DNA of 40,429 nt from JALHUF01 sp050014795. GTDB lineage: Bacteria > Acidobacteriota > Terriglobia > UBA7540. Under the pieces are notes generated by a model that ran no database searches, was not told where the DNA came from, and saw only the letters and a program-made list of their open reading frames with translations. Positions 25,639 to 34,516 of this stretch are shown here, in pieces. Positions within the stretch are counted from its first letter, which is position 1; the number at the start of each line of letters is the position of its first letter. The stretch covers positions 1-40,429 of the forward strand of contig JBEKCQ010000008.1 in assembly GCA_050014795.1 (NCBI GenBank), read 5' to 3'. Position numbers and translations under genes: made by a program.

Positions 25639-25654
25639 TCTATCGATTCGATAG
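25612..25654 (+). promoter_or_regulatory. Promoter and palindromic operator of the Rrf2-led operon
   Basis: TTGACA at 25612-25617 is a consensus -35 box. A weak -10 (TAGTCT, 25636-25641) follows at an 18-base spacing. Overlapping and just after it is CTATCGA-T-TCGATAG (25640-25654), a perfect inverted repeat. It sits 18 bases before the ATG of the Rrf2 gene, where autorepression is expected. Confidence 0.6.
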
Positions 25655-25672
25655 AATTAGTGGTGAATCGCC

Positions 25673-26083
25673 ATGCAGATATCCAAGAAGGGCCTCTACG
25701 GATTGGAAGCAATGCTGGTGCTGGGGAAACACTGTCCTGAGCGCCTGATGAAGATTCATGAAATCGCGTCTTCGGAGGGTATTCCGGAAAAGTTTCTGGA
25801 GCTCATCTTGCTGGAACTGAAGCGAGCGCGCTTGGTGGAGAGCGAGCGCGGCGCGAAAGGTGGCTACCGGCTGCGGCGCTCACCCAAGCGAATCTTCTTG
25901 GGCGAAATCATCCGCACCATCGACGGCCCGCTGGCTCCCTTCGGGGACGCCGAGTCCCTGCGCCGGCTGGTCGCGCGCGACAAGAAACATCGGGCGCTCT
26001 TTCGCCTTTTCCTAGACGTGCGCAACGCGGCCGCTCGCATCCTGGACCACACCTCCCTCGCCGACCTCGCTGGTGACCGCTGA
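25673..26083 (+). CDS. Rrf2-family transcriptional regulator
   Basis: This 136-residue winged-helix repressor has the Rrf2 start MQISKKGLYGLEAMLVLG and recognition region IPEKFLELILLELKRARLV. Its wing ERGAKGGYRLRRSP is followed by IIRTIDGPLAP. The cysteines that bind iron-sulfur clusters in IscR and NsrR are absent, since only Cys21 is present. It is therefore closer in type to CymR, an Rrf2 regulator of sulfur metabolism. It is the first gene of a run with the sulfonate-type ABC importer, 33 bases ahead of it. It probably represses its own operon through the palindrome at 25640. Confidence 0.88.
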   Translation: MQISKKGLYGLEAMLVLGKHCPERLMKIHEIASSEGIPEKFLELILLELKRARLVESERGAKGGYRLRRSPKRIFLGEIIRTIDGPLAPFGDAESLRRLVARDKKHRALFRLFLDVRNAAARILDHTSLADLAGDR

Positions 26084-26116
26084 GGTTTTTCGGGCCGGCC
26101 AGAAGGAGAGAAGGTT

Positions 26117-27139
26117 ATGAAAAAACAGGCCATGGTCTTCGCGGCCTTGATAAGTCTGGTGGCGGCAGCGGGTCTGGCCGCGCAGGACGCACCGGTGGTC
26201 ATTCGCGCCGGCCATTTTCCCAACCTCACCCATGCGCAGGGAGTTATCGGCCAGGCAACCGGATGGTTTGACAAAGCTCTCGCCCCCGAGGCGCGCGTGG
26301 AATGGAAGATCTTCAATGCCGGACCTTCCGCCATCGAGGCGCTGTTCGCGGGGGCGATTGATCTCACTTACATCGGTCCCAACCCGGCCATCAACGGCTA
26401 CGTGCGCTCGCGCGGGGAAGCCCTGCGCATCGTCGCCGGCGCGACCAGCGGGGGCGCGGCCCTGGTGGTGCGCGCTGACTCTGGCATCCAGAAGCCGGAA
26501 GATTTTCGTGGCAAGAAGATCGCCTCGCCGCAGCTCGGCAACACGCAGGACGTGGCCCTGCGGGGTTGGCTGAATGCTCACGGGCTCAAGCTGCGTGAGA
26601 GGGGCGGCGATGTGCAAGTGATTCCCATCGCCAATCCGGATCAGCTCACGCTGTTCATCAAGAAAGAGATTGATGGCGCCTGGGCGCCTGAGCCCTGGGC
26701 TTCGCGCCTCATCCACGAAGCCAACGGTCGTTTGTTTCTCGACGAGCGTGACCTTTGGCCCAACGGCCAGTTCGTGACCACGCATCTGATCGTGAGCACC
26801 AGATTCTTGAAGGAGCACCGCGACTTGGTAAAGAAGTGGATCAGAGCCCACGTGGAGCTGACGGAATGGATCAACGGGAATCTGCCGGAAGCCAAGCGGG
26901 TACTGAACCAGGAGATCAAGAGAGAGACCGGGAAGGCCTTGCCCCTGGCAGTGCTGGATGATTCCTTCTCCCGCGTGCAGATCACCTACGATCCCGTTCG
27001 CTCCTCGCTTTTCACATCGGCGCGCTGGGCATTTGAGGCGGGATTCCTCGGGCGGGAGCGGCCTGACCTATCGGGCATCTATGACCTCTCGATCTTGAAC
27101 GAGACGCTGCGAGAGAAGGGAGCCAAGCCGATACCCTGA
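26117..27139 (+). CDS. ssuA: Sulfonate/nitrate/taurine-type ABC substrate-binding protein
   Basis: This 340-residue periplasmic binding protein belongs to the SsuA/TauA/NrtA family. A signal peptide occupies about residues 1-22 (MKKQAMVFAALISLVAAAGL, cleaved near AQD). The mature start IRAGHFPNLTHAQGVIGQAT is typical of NMT1/SsuA proteins. EALFAGAIDLTYIGPNPAIN, FRGKKIASPQLGNTQDVALR and GAWAPEPWASRL are ligand-pocket segments seen in aliphatic-sulfonate binders. There is no lipobox Cys. Sulfonate binding is inferred from family and from the sulfur-related neighbours. No SsuD monooxygenase lies in the window. Nitrate and thiamine-precursor binding are alternatives. Confidence 0.84.
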   Translation: MKKQAMVFAALISLVAAAGLAAQDAPVVIRAGHFPNLTHAQGVIGQATGWFDKALAPEARVEWKIFNAGPSAIEALFAGAIDLTYIGPNPAINGYVRSRGEALRIVAGATSGGAALVVRADSGIQKPEDFRGKKIASPQLGNTQDVALRGWLNAHGLKLRERGGDVQVIPIANPDQLTLFIKKEIDGAWAPEPWASRLIHEANGRLFLDERDLWPNGQFVTTHLIVSTRFLKEHRDLVKKWIRAHVELTEWINGNLPEAKRVLNQEIKRETGKALPLAVLDDSFSRVQITYDPVRSSLFTSARWAFEAGFLGRERPDLSGIYDLSILNETLREKGAKPIP

Positions 27140-27175
27140 CGGGAGGCGCGGGAAGCGCGCCGTGGAGGAAGCTGC

Positions 27176-28000
27176 ATGTCCGAGACTCTGAGGGCCCCGA
27201 GCACCGCGACGGGCAAACTCCACTTGCGCGGCGTTTCGCGCTCGTTCCATACGGCGCGCGGCGCCCTCGCCGCGCTGGAGAACATCGACCTGGAAGTGCG
27301 CGAGGGCGAATTCCTGTGCGTTGTCGGACCATCGGGGTGTGGGAAGTCGACCCTGCTGAACCTCATGGCTGGTCTCGACCACCCCACGACGGGAGAGATC
27401 TGGATGGACGGACGGCGGGTCGAGGGCCCGGGGACGGACCGGACCCTCATCTTCCAGGAGTTGGGCCTGTTCCCCTGGCTCACGGTGCAGGAGAACGTGG
27501 AATTCGGCCTGCGCATGCAGGGCATCGGCCGGCAGGAGCGCCGGGCCCGCGCTCAGCAGTACCTCCGGCTCGTTCACCTTTCACGTTTCGAGACGAGCTA
27601 TATCCATCAACTTTCGGGCGGGATGAAACAGCGCGTGGCGTTGGCACGTTCGCTGGTTACTGAACCCGACGTACTGCTTATGGATGAACCCTTCGCTGCC
27701 TTGGACGCCCAGACTCGCGACCTGTTGCACGAGGAACTGGCACGCATCTGGGCGGAAACTGGAAAGACCATTGTGTTCGTCACCCATAACGTGCGCGAGG
27801 CGGTACGGCTGGGCAGCCGGGTAATCCTGCTGACCTTTCGGCCTGGGCGCATCAAGAGCCAGTTCACCATCACCCTGCCGCGGCCCCGCCACCTGGAAGA
27901 CCCCGAATTGGCACTCACGGCGCGGGAAGTCCTGGCCCAGTTGAAAGAAGAAATCAACAAGGCGGTGGAAGAAGAGTACAGCCATGAAGAAAACCGTTAG
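27176..28000 (+). CDS. ssuB: ABC transporter ATP-binding protein (SsuB/TauB-like)
   Basis: This 274-residue cytoplasmic ATPase powers the importer. It has Walker A GPSGCGKST at residues 51-59, the Q loop in FQELGLFPWLTV, the signature LSGGMKQR and Walker B VLLMDEPFAALD. The switch His is in VFVTHNVREA. The pattern FPWLTVxENVxFGL is typical of the nitrate/sulfonate/taurine group. The gene overlaps the permease gene by 17 bases, so the two are translationally coupled. Confidence 0.92.
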   Translation: MSETLRAPSTATGKLHLRGVSRSFHTARGALAALENIDLEVREGEFLCVVGPSGCGKSTLLNLMAGLDHPTTGEIWMDGRRVEGPGTDRTLIFQELGLFPWLTVQENVEFGLRMQGIGRQERRARAQQYLRLVHLSRFETSYIHQLSGGMKQRVALARSLVTEPDVLLMDEPFAALDAQTRDLLHEELARIWAETGKTIVFVTHNVREAVRLGSRVILLTFRPGRIKSQFTITLPRPRHLEDPELALTAREVLAQLKEEINKAVEEEYSHEENR

Positions 28001-28745
28001 GCAACTGGCATTCTATCTGGGGCTGCTGGCCCTTTGGGAGTTGATCTACGAGTTGAAGATCTGGCCGCCCTACCTCTTTCCCTCTCCGCAGAGTGTGCTC
28101 GAGTCTTTGCAGATGGGATTCTCGGACCGGACCTTCCTGATTGGGCTGGGCATCAGCATGAGGCGCATCGCCTTGGGATACGGCCTTTCGGTCCTCCTGG
28201 GTATCGCCATCGGGTTCCTGATCGCCGCCAGCGAATTTCTGGAAACCACGCTGGGCGGATTGGTGCTGAGTCTTCAAAGCCTGCCGAGCCTATGCTGGCT
28301 GCCCTTGGCGGTCCTCTGGTTTGGGTTGACTGAGAAGGCCATCTTGTTTGTGGTGGTGATGGGATCCTTTCTGGCCGTCACGATCAACACGCAGAGTGGC
28401 GTGCGCCACGTCCCGAAGATTTATCTCCTGGCCGGCCGCAACCTCGGCGCTCACGGCCTAGGCATGTTCCTGCACGTGCTTCTGCCCGCCAGCCTGCCCC
28501 ACTTGGTGGCAGGGCTGAAGCAAGGGTGGGCCTTTGCCTGGCGGTCGCTGATCTCTGGAGAAATGATCTTCGTGAGCCTGGGGCTTGGCCACCTGCTCAT
28601 GATGGGACGCGACCTGAATGACATGAGCCAGGTCGTAGCCGTCATGGCCCTGATCATGGCTATCGGCCACTTGGTAGATCGCTTGGTGTTTGAGAAACTG
28701 GAAAACAGCATCCGGCAGAAGTGGGGGCTGGCGGGCGCCGCTTAA
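27984..28745 (+). CDS. ssuC: ABC transporter permease (SsuC/TauC-like)
   Basis: This 253-residue inner-membrane permease has about six hydrophobic segments. The coupling-helix region around NLGAHGLGMFLHVLLPASLP matches the EAA loop of BPD-type permeases. A conserved GLKQGWAFAWRSLISGEM follows, typical of the SsuC/TauC branch. It pairs with the ATPase and binding protein upstream to complete a three-part importer. It overlaps the end of the ATPase gene, and its own end is 88 bases before the chelatase gene. Confidence 0.92.
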   Translation: MKKTVRQLAFYLGLLALWELIYELKIWPPYLFPSPQSVLESLQMGFSDRTFLIGLGISMRRIALGYGLSVLLGIAIGFLIAASEFLETTLGGLVLSLQSLPSLCWLPLAVLWFGLTEKAILFVVVMGSFLAVTINTQSGVRHVPKIYLLAGRNLGAHGLGMFLHVLLPASLPHLVAGLKQGWAFAWRSLISGEMIFVSLGLGHLLMMGRDLNDMSQVVAVMALIMAIGHLVDRLVFEKLENSIRQKWGLAGAA

Positions 28746-28833
28746 GCCATGTTTTACCACACGTCGCGCCACCAGCCCTACCCAACCCCTCAGTCCCGCT
28801 GTAGAATAGAGTTCTGGTTCAGGGAATTCTGCA

Positions 28834-29232
28834 ATGGCTGATAAGGACAGCACGGCAATCTTGCTTTTTGCCCACGGCAGCAGCTTGGAAGAAGCCAACC
28901 GCGCCGTGCACGAACTGGCGCGCCAGGTCGAAGGGCTTGGGCCGTGCAGCTATGTGCGAGCCGTGTTTCTGCAACTGGCTCATCCCAGTCTGGAAGAGGC
29001 GGTCACCGAGGCCGCGGCGGTAGGCCGGCGGCGGGTGATTGTCATTCCCTATTTTTTGACCGTGGGCGTCCATTTGCAGCGCGACCTGCCCAACTTGATT
29101 GCTCCATTGACCGAGAAGTACCCGGCCCTGTCAATTGAGGTGGGTCAAGCGCTCGAGGGGCACCCGCTGATGGCCTCAATCATCCTCGGGCGGGTTCAGG
29201 AAGTGATTCAAACAACCAAGGCTGCCCGGTGA
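28834..29232 (+). CDS. Small CbiX/SirB-type sirohydrochlorin chelatase
   Basis: This 132-residue protein is of the short CbiX class, which inserts Fe2+ or Co2+ into sirohydrochlorin. It has the N-terminal metal His in LLFAHGSSLEEAN (about residue 14) and the second His in IPYFLTVGVHLQRDLP (about 76-91). The single-domain length matches archaeal and firmicute small CbiX proteins. Iron insertion makes sirohaem for assimilatory sulfite reductase. The sulfonate-type importer just upstream favours that role over cobalamin synthesis, since no other cob or cbi gene is present. Its stop overlaps the next start (GTGA). Confidence 0.86.
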   Translation: MADKDSTAILLFAHGSSLEEANRAVHELARQVEGLGPCSYVRAVFLQLAHPSLEEAVTEAAAVGRRRVIVIPYFLTVGVHLQRDLPNLIAPLTEKYPALSIEVGQALEGHPLMASIILGRVQEVIQTTKAAR

Positions 29233-31208
29233 TCAGATTCCCACACAAACTCATGCACACGGCGACGGTCCTCGGCCTGCTGGGCTTTGTGTCCGTCGTG
29301 GCAAACAGGGGCGGCGATGCTGGTCCACGGCCGGGTGGAGAGCCGAAGCCTAGCGTAATCCTCATTACAGTGGACACGCTCCGCGCTGACCACCTCGGCT
29401 GCTACGGATACACACAGATTCAAACCCCCAACATCGATCAGCTCGCCCACGCCGGCGCTCGATTTACCCAAGCCTACACTCCAGTGCCTGTCACCCTGCC
29501 GGCCCACACGGCGCTCTTCACGGGTGCCTTCCCCATGGCTACGGGGATGCACGACTTCAGTGGCAACAAGCTTCCGGCAAACGCTGCCACTCTCGCCAAG
29601 GTGCTCCGCGATAACGGCTACGCCACAGGCGCATTCATTGGCTCGGCCGTGTTGGATTCCCGCTTCGGCCTGAACCAGGGCTTCGACACCTACTTCGACC
29701 ATTTTGAGTTCAGCCGCTTGGACGAAGCGCACCTTGATCAAATGGAGCGTCGTGGCGACCTGGTGATGGACGAAGCGCTGCGCTGGCTGAAGGGCAATCC
29801 CCGCCAGCCGTTCCTTATCTGGGTCCACCTCTACGACCCGCATGACCCCTATACGCCGCCCGAACCATACGCCAGCCGGTACCGTGCGCGGCCCTACGAT
29901 GGCGAGATCGCGTTCGACGACGCCCAAGTGGGGCGGCTGGTGGCCTATCTGAAGCAACAAGCGCTCTTCGACAAGTCGGTGATCGTCGTAGCGGGCGACC
30001 ACGGGGAAGGTTTGGGGGAACACGGCGAAAGAACCCACGGCTTTTTCATCTACAATTCCACGCTCCACGTCCCACTGCTCATGAAGCTTCCTGGCGTAGC
30101 CCCCCGCGTCATCGCGGACGAAGTCTCGCTGGTGGATGTGATGCCAACCCTCTTGCAGGCGTTAAAGATTCCCGTGCCGGCCAGCGTGCAGGGGCGCAGC
30201 CTCCTGGGTCAGGTTCTGGGTCGTCCTGCGGCGGGACGGTCAAACCTGTACGCAGAATCCTACCTTCCCTTGCTCCATTTTCGGTGGAGCCAGTTGCGCG
30301 GTCTGCAGTCCCGCGGCATGAAATACATTGATGCCCCTCGCCCTGAAATCTACGACACGCGCACCGATCCCAAAGAGCGGCAGAACCTTTACGCGGGCCG
30401 TCAGGCGCTGGGGCACGAAATGCGCGATCGCCTCTATGGTCTGATCCGCCGCTTCACGCCGGCGGGCGGGGCTGGGACCGAGAAGGAGCTGACTGATCCG
30501 GCCCTGCTCGAACGCCTCAGGTCCTTAGGGTATGTGGCGGTCTCCGCTGGGACTTTTGCCGAGGCCAGCGGCAAGCCGCTCCCCGACCCCAAGGATCGCG
30601 TCCAGGTGTACGAGTTGGTCGCCGAGGCGATGGCCGACGGCCAGCACGGCCGCTACGAAGAGTCCCTGCGGAAGTTGCACGAAGCGGAGAAGACCGAACC
30701 GGCTTCGCTCAGCATTCATTACCTGATCGCGCTCGACTATTATCGCTTGAAAGATTATCGGCATGCCATTGAGCGCTTCCAGTCCGCGCTCCAGCTCAAC
30801 CCCCAGTTCGCATTGGCGACGTACTACTTGGGAGTGGCCCAATTGCAGACCGGCGACCTAGATGGGGCAGCAGCATCCTTCCTGCACACCTTGGAAATCG
30901 ATTCGACAAATTTCTCCGCTGCCTTCAATCTGGGCGCCGTTTACACGCGGCAGAAGCGTGTGGACGAGGCCCTGCAGGCTTTCCAGCGCGCCATCGAGAT
31001 CCTCCCTGACTATGCAGAGGCGCATGAGGCGCTCGGGGAACTGTACCTTTACCTGAAACGCACAGACGAGGCAGTGCGTGAGCTGGAACGGGCCGTGGCC
31101 ATCGCCCCAGAAATGCGCAAGGCGCATTATCACCTGGGCCGGGCCTACGAGGCCCTGGGCCGGACAGCCGATGCCCAGCGTGAGTTTGACCGCGCCAAAC
31201 AGCAGTGA
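29229..31208 (+). CDS. Sulfatase-like hydrolase with C-terminal TPR repeats
   Basis: This 659-residue protein has a hydrophobic N-terminal segment (residues 9-25), probably a signal or anchor. The alkaline-phosphatase-superfamily domain spans about residues 40-420. Metal-binding Asp49 and neighbours are in LITVDTLRADHLGCYG. The second metal site is in VVAGDHGEGLGEHGE with HGFF. The nucleophile position reads TLPAH (Thr89), where true sulfatases have C/S-x-P-x-R. Formylglycine formation is therefore not expected, and the enzyme may be a phosphotransferase or phosphodiesterase. About five or six TPR units fill residues 455-655. It starts at a GTG overlapping the chelatase stop. A second, similar gene follows ten bases on. 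Confidence 0.85.
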   Translation: MIRFPHKLMHTATVLGLLGFVSVVANRGGDAGPRPGGEPKPSVILITVDTLRADHLGCYGYTQIQTPNIDQLAHAGARFTQAYTPVPVTLPAHTALFTGAFPMATGMHDFSGNKLPANAATLAKVLRDNGYATGAFIGSAVLDSRFGLNQGFDTYFDHFEFSRLDEAHLDQMERRGDLVMDEALRWLKGNPRQPFLIWVHLYDPHDPYTPPEPYASRYRARPYDGEIAFDDAQVGRLVAYLKQQALFDKSVIVVAGDHGEGLGEHGERTHGFFIYNSTLHVPLLMKLPGVAPRVIADEVSLVDVMPTLLQALKIPVPASVQGRSLLGQVLGRPAAGRSNLYAESYLPLLHFRWSQLRGLQSRGMKYIDAPRPEIYDTRTDPKERQNLYAGRQALGHEMRDRLYGLIRRFTPAGGAGTEKELTDPALLERLRSLGYVAVSAGTFAEASGKPLPDPKDRVQVYELVAEAMADGQHGRYEESLRKLHEAEKTEPASLSIHYLIALDYYRLKDYRHAIERFQSALQLNPQFALATYYLGVAQLQTGDLDGAAASFLHTLEIDSTNFSAAFNLGAVYTRQKRVDEALQAFQRAIEILPDYAEAHEALGELYLYLKRTDEAVRELERAVAIAPEMRKAHYHLGRAYEALGRTADAQREFDRAKQQ

Positions 31209-31218
31209 CGAGAGACCA

Positions 31219-33333
31219 GTGAGAAGTTACAAGGGCAGGTTTGCGGCACTCCTGGTTGTAGTTTGCTGCTCTGGTGCTTCTGCGCAGCCGCCGCCCGCCG
31301 GCAACATGCCGGTGCTGCTCATCACCGTGGACACGCTGCGGGCGGACCGGCTCGGCTGCTACGGGGCGCGCCGCGTTCGCACGCCCGCGATGGACGCGCT
31401 GGCTGCGGATGGCGTCCGCTTCGAGAATGCCCTCGCGCAGGTTCCAATCACGCTTCCGTCCCACGCTGTCATCCTCACCGGCACATATCCCATATATAAC
31501 GGGGTGCGGGATTTCACTAGCCCTGGCCTGCCCCCGAGCGTAGGGTTGCTGGCTGAAGCCTTTGAGCGTCAGGGTTACGCCACGGCCGCCTTTGTCAGCG
31601 CTTTCGTCCTGGATTCTACGTGGGGCCTGAGCCGCGGGTTCCAAACCTACGACGACCACTTCGATCCCCGTCAGTTCGAGACCCGGAACCCCGGTAATAT
31701 CGAACGTCGCGCCGACGCAACGATCAATCGCCTGCTCGCTTGGCTGCGACCGCGCACTTCCGTTCAGTCGGCCAAGCAGCCCTTCTTCATATGGCTACAC
31801 TTGTACGACCCACACAGCGATTACAATCCTCCGGAACCCTTTCACAGTCAGTACGCCGGTCGCCTTTACGACGGCGAAGTGGCTTACGTGGACAGCCAAC
31901 TCGTGCGGCTCTTCCAATACCTGCGCACGTCGGGGATTTACGACCGAGCCCTCATCCTCCTGCTGAGCGACCACGGCGAATCACTGGGCGAGCACGGCGA
32001 GGACGAGCACGGGTTCTTCGTTTACCACGCGACCTTGCGCGTTCCGATGATTTTCAAGTTGCCGCGGGGCCAGGGCGCCAGGGGGCAAGTAATCCAGCCC
32101 CCCGTGGGAACTATCGATGTGGCGCCCACGCTGCTGGAGTTGCTGCATTTTCGGGACCCGCTCAGCCGACAGTTCCAGGGGAAAAGCCTTGCCTCGCTCG
32201 TTCTGGGTAAGGGTGCGCCGTCCGAGCCACCCGTCTATGCTGAGACCTACTATCCGCGCGACTCCTTCGGCTGGAGTCCACTGCGTTCGTTTTCCGGCCG
32301 CCGCTTTCACTATATCGAGGCGCCACAGCCGGAAATCTACGACCTGACCGCCGACCCTGGCGAGAAGCGCAATCTCTATGAGCAACGCCGGGCTGAGTCT
32401 GAAACCCTGCGAGCCCAATTGCGTGACTTTGAGCGCCGGTACACGGCCACGGCTTCCCCCGACAAGGGACCGCCGCTTGCGCCCGAGACTCTTGAGAAAC
32501 TGAAGTCGCTCGGCTACCTGGCCTACTCTGCTCCTGCGGCTCCCGCCTCGACGACGGGCGACCTTGCTGATCCGAAGGACCGCCTGAGGACGTTCAAGTC
32601 CATCCTGCGCGCGACGGACTTGGCTTCGGTGGGTCGTCTCGATGAGTCAAATGCTCTGCTGAAGGCGGTGGCCGGTGAAGAGCCCCGCCTCTACTTGGTC
32701 TCCTTCATGTTGGCGGAAAACGCGGCACGAGCGCGACGCTGGGCGGAGGCTGAACGACAGTTCCTGGCTTGCCTGAAACTGAGCCCTTTGTTCCAGCAGG
32801 CCGTCATGGGCCTGGCGCGCGCCTATATCGCTCAAGGAAAGGGCGAGCAGGCACGCCCGTGGCTGGAACTGGCCGTCCACGAGAACCCGCACAATTTTCT
32901 GGCTTATCACGGCTTGGGACTGGTGGCCCGCCAGCGGCGACAGAACGAGGAAGCGCGCCGCTACCTTACGAAGGCCATTGAGGAAAAGCCCAACTACGCT
33001 CCCTCGCACCAAGAGTTAGGAATAACCTTGGTGGAAATGCAGCGCTACGCCGAGGCGCTGAGTTCGCTTTCCCGTGCCGCCGAACTCGGCCCGGAAAACG
33101 CGACGCTCGCCAACTACCTCGGCATCGCCTACTCGCACGCGGGGCGGAAACGTGACGCGGTAGAGAAGTTTCGCCGGGCGATCGCGCTCCAGAGCGATTA
33201 CGCCGCCGCCCACTTGAATCTGGCTGCTGCCTATCGGGATCTGGGAGATCGCGCCGCCGCCGAGCGCGAGTTCCGCGCCGTCTGCACCCTCTCGAGCGAC
33301 CTCTGTCGCCAGTACAAGAACCTCTTCGAATAG
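31219..33333 (+). CDS. Second sulfatase-like hydrolase with TPR repeats
   Basis: This 704-residue relative of the previous gene probably arose by tandem duplication. A clear signal peptide (RFAALLVVVCCSGASA) precedes QPPPAG. The catalytic domain has LITVDTLRADRLGCYGARR (Asp38, Asp43) and LLLSDHGESLGEHGEDEHG. As in its neighbour, the nucleophile position is Thr (TLPSH, Thr78-His82) instead of Cys/Ser. TPR helices follow in the C-terminal 220 residues, for example YIAQGKGEQARPWLELAV and YRDLGDRAAAEREFRAV. The start is taken as GTG 31219, since the earlier ATG at 31078 lies inside the upstream gene and gives unlike sequence. It ends the operon-like + strand run. Confidence 0.84.
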   Translation: MRSYKGRFAALLVVVCCSGASAQPPPAGNMPVLLITVDTLRADRLGCYGARRVRTPAMDALAADGVRFENALAQVPITLPSHAVILTGTYPIYNGVRDFTSPGLPPSVGLLAEAFERQGYATAAFVSAFVLDSTWGLSRGFQTYDDHFDPRQFETRNPGNIERRADATINRLLAWLRPRTSVQSAKQPFFIWLHLYDPHSDYNPPEPFHSQYAGRLYDGEVAYVDSQLVRLFQYLRTSGIYDRALILLLSDHGESLGEHGEDEHGFFVYHATLRVPMIFKLPRGQGARGQVIQPPVGTIDVAPTLLELLHFRDPLSRQFQGKSLASLVLGKGAPSEPPVYAETYYPRDSFGWSPLRSFSGRRFHYIEAPQPEIYDLTADPGEKRNLYEQRRAESETLRAQLRDFERRYTATASPDKGPPLAPETLEKLKSLGYLAYSAPAAPASTTGDLADPKDRLRTFKSILRATDLASVGRLDESNALLKAVAGEEPRLYLVSFMLAENAARARRWAEAERQFLACLKLSPLFQQAVMGLARAYIAQGKGEQARPWLELAVHENPHNFLAYHGLGLVARQRRQNEEARRYLTKAIEEKPNYAPSHQELGITLVEMQRYAEALSSLSRAAELGPENATLANYLGIAYSHAGRKRDAVEKFRRAIALQSDYAAAHLNLAAAYRDLGDRAAAEREFRAVCTLSSDLCRQYKNLFE

Positions 33334-33527
33334 CTCACCGGAGCGTTGACAGGATGGACCCTTCATGTGTGTGGGAAGGCTCACGACCTGTAGCGATGGC
33401 CCTTGATTGCCGTCGCGAGCCTTTTCTGGGATGCCTCCGTTGCTGGGGCGATCCGGCCGGTGATCTCTAACGGTCGGCCTTGGCAGACTGCAAACCAAGC
33501 CTCCCGAGGACCGACGGGATTCTTGCC

Positions 33528-34484
33528 TCAGGTTGTTCTCAGGATAGCGTCCGCGATCCGCACAGCAGGGAGGATGGCTGCTACGTCGTGCACGCGGACG
33601 ATGTGCGCACCTGCCAGGATTGAGGCTGCTACCGCGACTGCATCGCCGAGCAGTAGGGGCGCTGCTTGCGGGGACGACCAGGGCAGGGCAAGCCCTGCCC
33701 CTAGGCCGCCGGTGAGCGGCCAATGGCTTGCCTGGCGCTTCCCTGACCGTGATGGTTGCAATCCCTCGCCTGCCACCACGGCCTGAACGAACGATTTCCG
33801 CGAGGTCCCCACCAGGATCGGCAGCCGAAAGCGCTGGAGGCGTTCGAGGTGGGCAAGGATCTCGAAGTTCTGCCGGCGCGACTTTCCAAAGCCCATCCCG
33901 GGATCGATGATCAACTGGGAACGATGCACGCCCCGCGCCAGCGCCCGCCGGATGGAACGCTTCAGACCATCGCGGAGCGCGCGCCAGATGGAGCGCGCGA
34001 AGGGCTTCTGCTGCATGGTTTCGGGGCGACCGCGAAGGTGCATCAGGATCAAAGGCGTTTGGTGTGTGCGGGCCACATCCGCCAGGCGCGGGTCGAACCG
34101 GAGCCCGCTGACGTCGTTGATGATGCTCGCTCCGGCGCGCACCGCTCCTTCGGCCACCTCTGCCTTGGTGGTGTCAATGGAGATGGGCAGTGGGCCCAGT
34201 CTCTTCCGGAGCCCCCAGATGACTGGAAGCACGCGACGCAGTTCTTCTGCCGCCGCGATCGGTCGGGACCCCGGCTTGGTGGACTCACCGCCCACATCAA
34301 TCCAATCTGCGCCTTGGCTCACCATCTCGAGGCCGTGCTCGATGGCTCGGTCCGCGGTCAGGTAGCGGCCCCCGTCGGAGAAAGAATCGGGCGTGACGTT
34401 CAATACGCCCATAATGAGGGTCCGTTCGCCTAGCAGGACTCTGCGCCGGTTGACGATGAGTTGGAAGGTGGGGCGGGGTGTCAT
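33528..34484 (-). CDS. folP: Dihydropteroate synthase with an in-frame insert
   Basis: This enzyme condenses p-aminobenzoate with 6-hydroxymethyl-dihydropterin pyrophosphate in folate synthesis. The 318-residue protein has the TIM-barrel motifs GVLNVTPDSFSDGG (about residues 26-39), DVGGESTKPGS (63-73), SIDTTKAEVAE, IINDVSGL, LILMHLRG, IIDPGMGFGKS and GTSRKSF (226-232). The C-terminal HIVRVHDV is intact. Typical length is about 275-285 residues. The extra length is a stretch of about 38 residues (240-277) between GTSRKSF and the last helix, rich in Gly, Pro, Ser and Leu. All pterin- and PABA-binding motifs are intact, so the enzyme may still work. It is the last gene of the - strand housekeeping run. 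Confidence 0.9.
   Translation of the reverse strand: MTPRPTFQLIVNRRRVLLGERTLIMGVLNVTPDSFSDGGRYLTADRAIEHGLEMVSQGADWIDVGGESTKPGSRPIAAAEELRRVLPVIWGLRKRLGPLPISIDTTKAEVAEGAVRAGASIINDVSGLRFDPRLADVARTHQTPLILMHLRGRPETMQQKPFARSIWRALRDGLKRSIRRALARGVHRSQLIIDPGMGFGKSRRQNFEILAHLERLQRFRLPILVGTSRKSFVQAVVAGEGLQPSRSGKRQASHWPLTGGLGAGLALPWSSPQAAPLLLGDAVAVAASILAGAHIVRVHDVAAILPAVRIADAILRTT
33654..33767. repeat. Palindromic repeat element inserted in frame in folP
   Basis: Within the folP-specific insert lie two adjacent palindromes: GGGCAGGGC-AA-GCCCTGCCC (33681-33700) and GGCCGC-CGGTGA-GCGGCC (33704-33721). The segment is about 114 bases, a multiple of three, and codes through without a stop. Its composition and twin-hairpin layout resemble REP/BIME-type dispersed elements. 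Edges are estimated from where the protein leaves the family pattern. Confidence 0.55.
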
Positions 34485-34516
34485 GTGAGAACCGATCAGC
34501 CCTCAGCCGTCAGCGC

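Noticed and set aside
31078..31218. Upstream start of the second sulfatase-like gene
   Set aside because: It overlaps the TPR part of the first gene. The GTG at 31219 is followed by a clean signal peptide.
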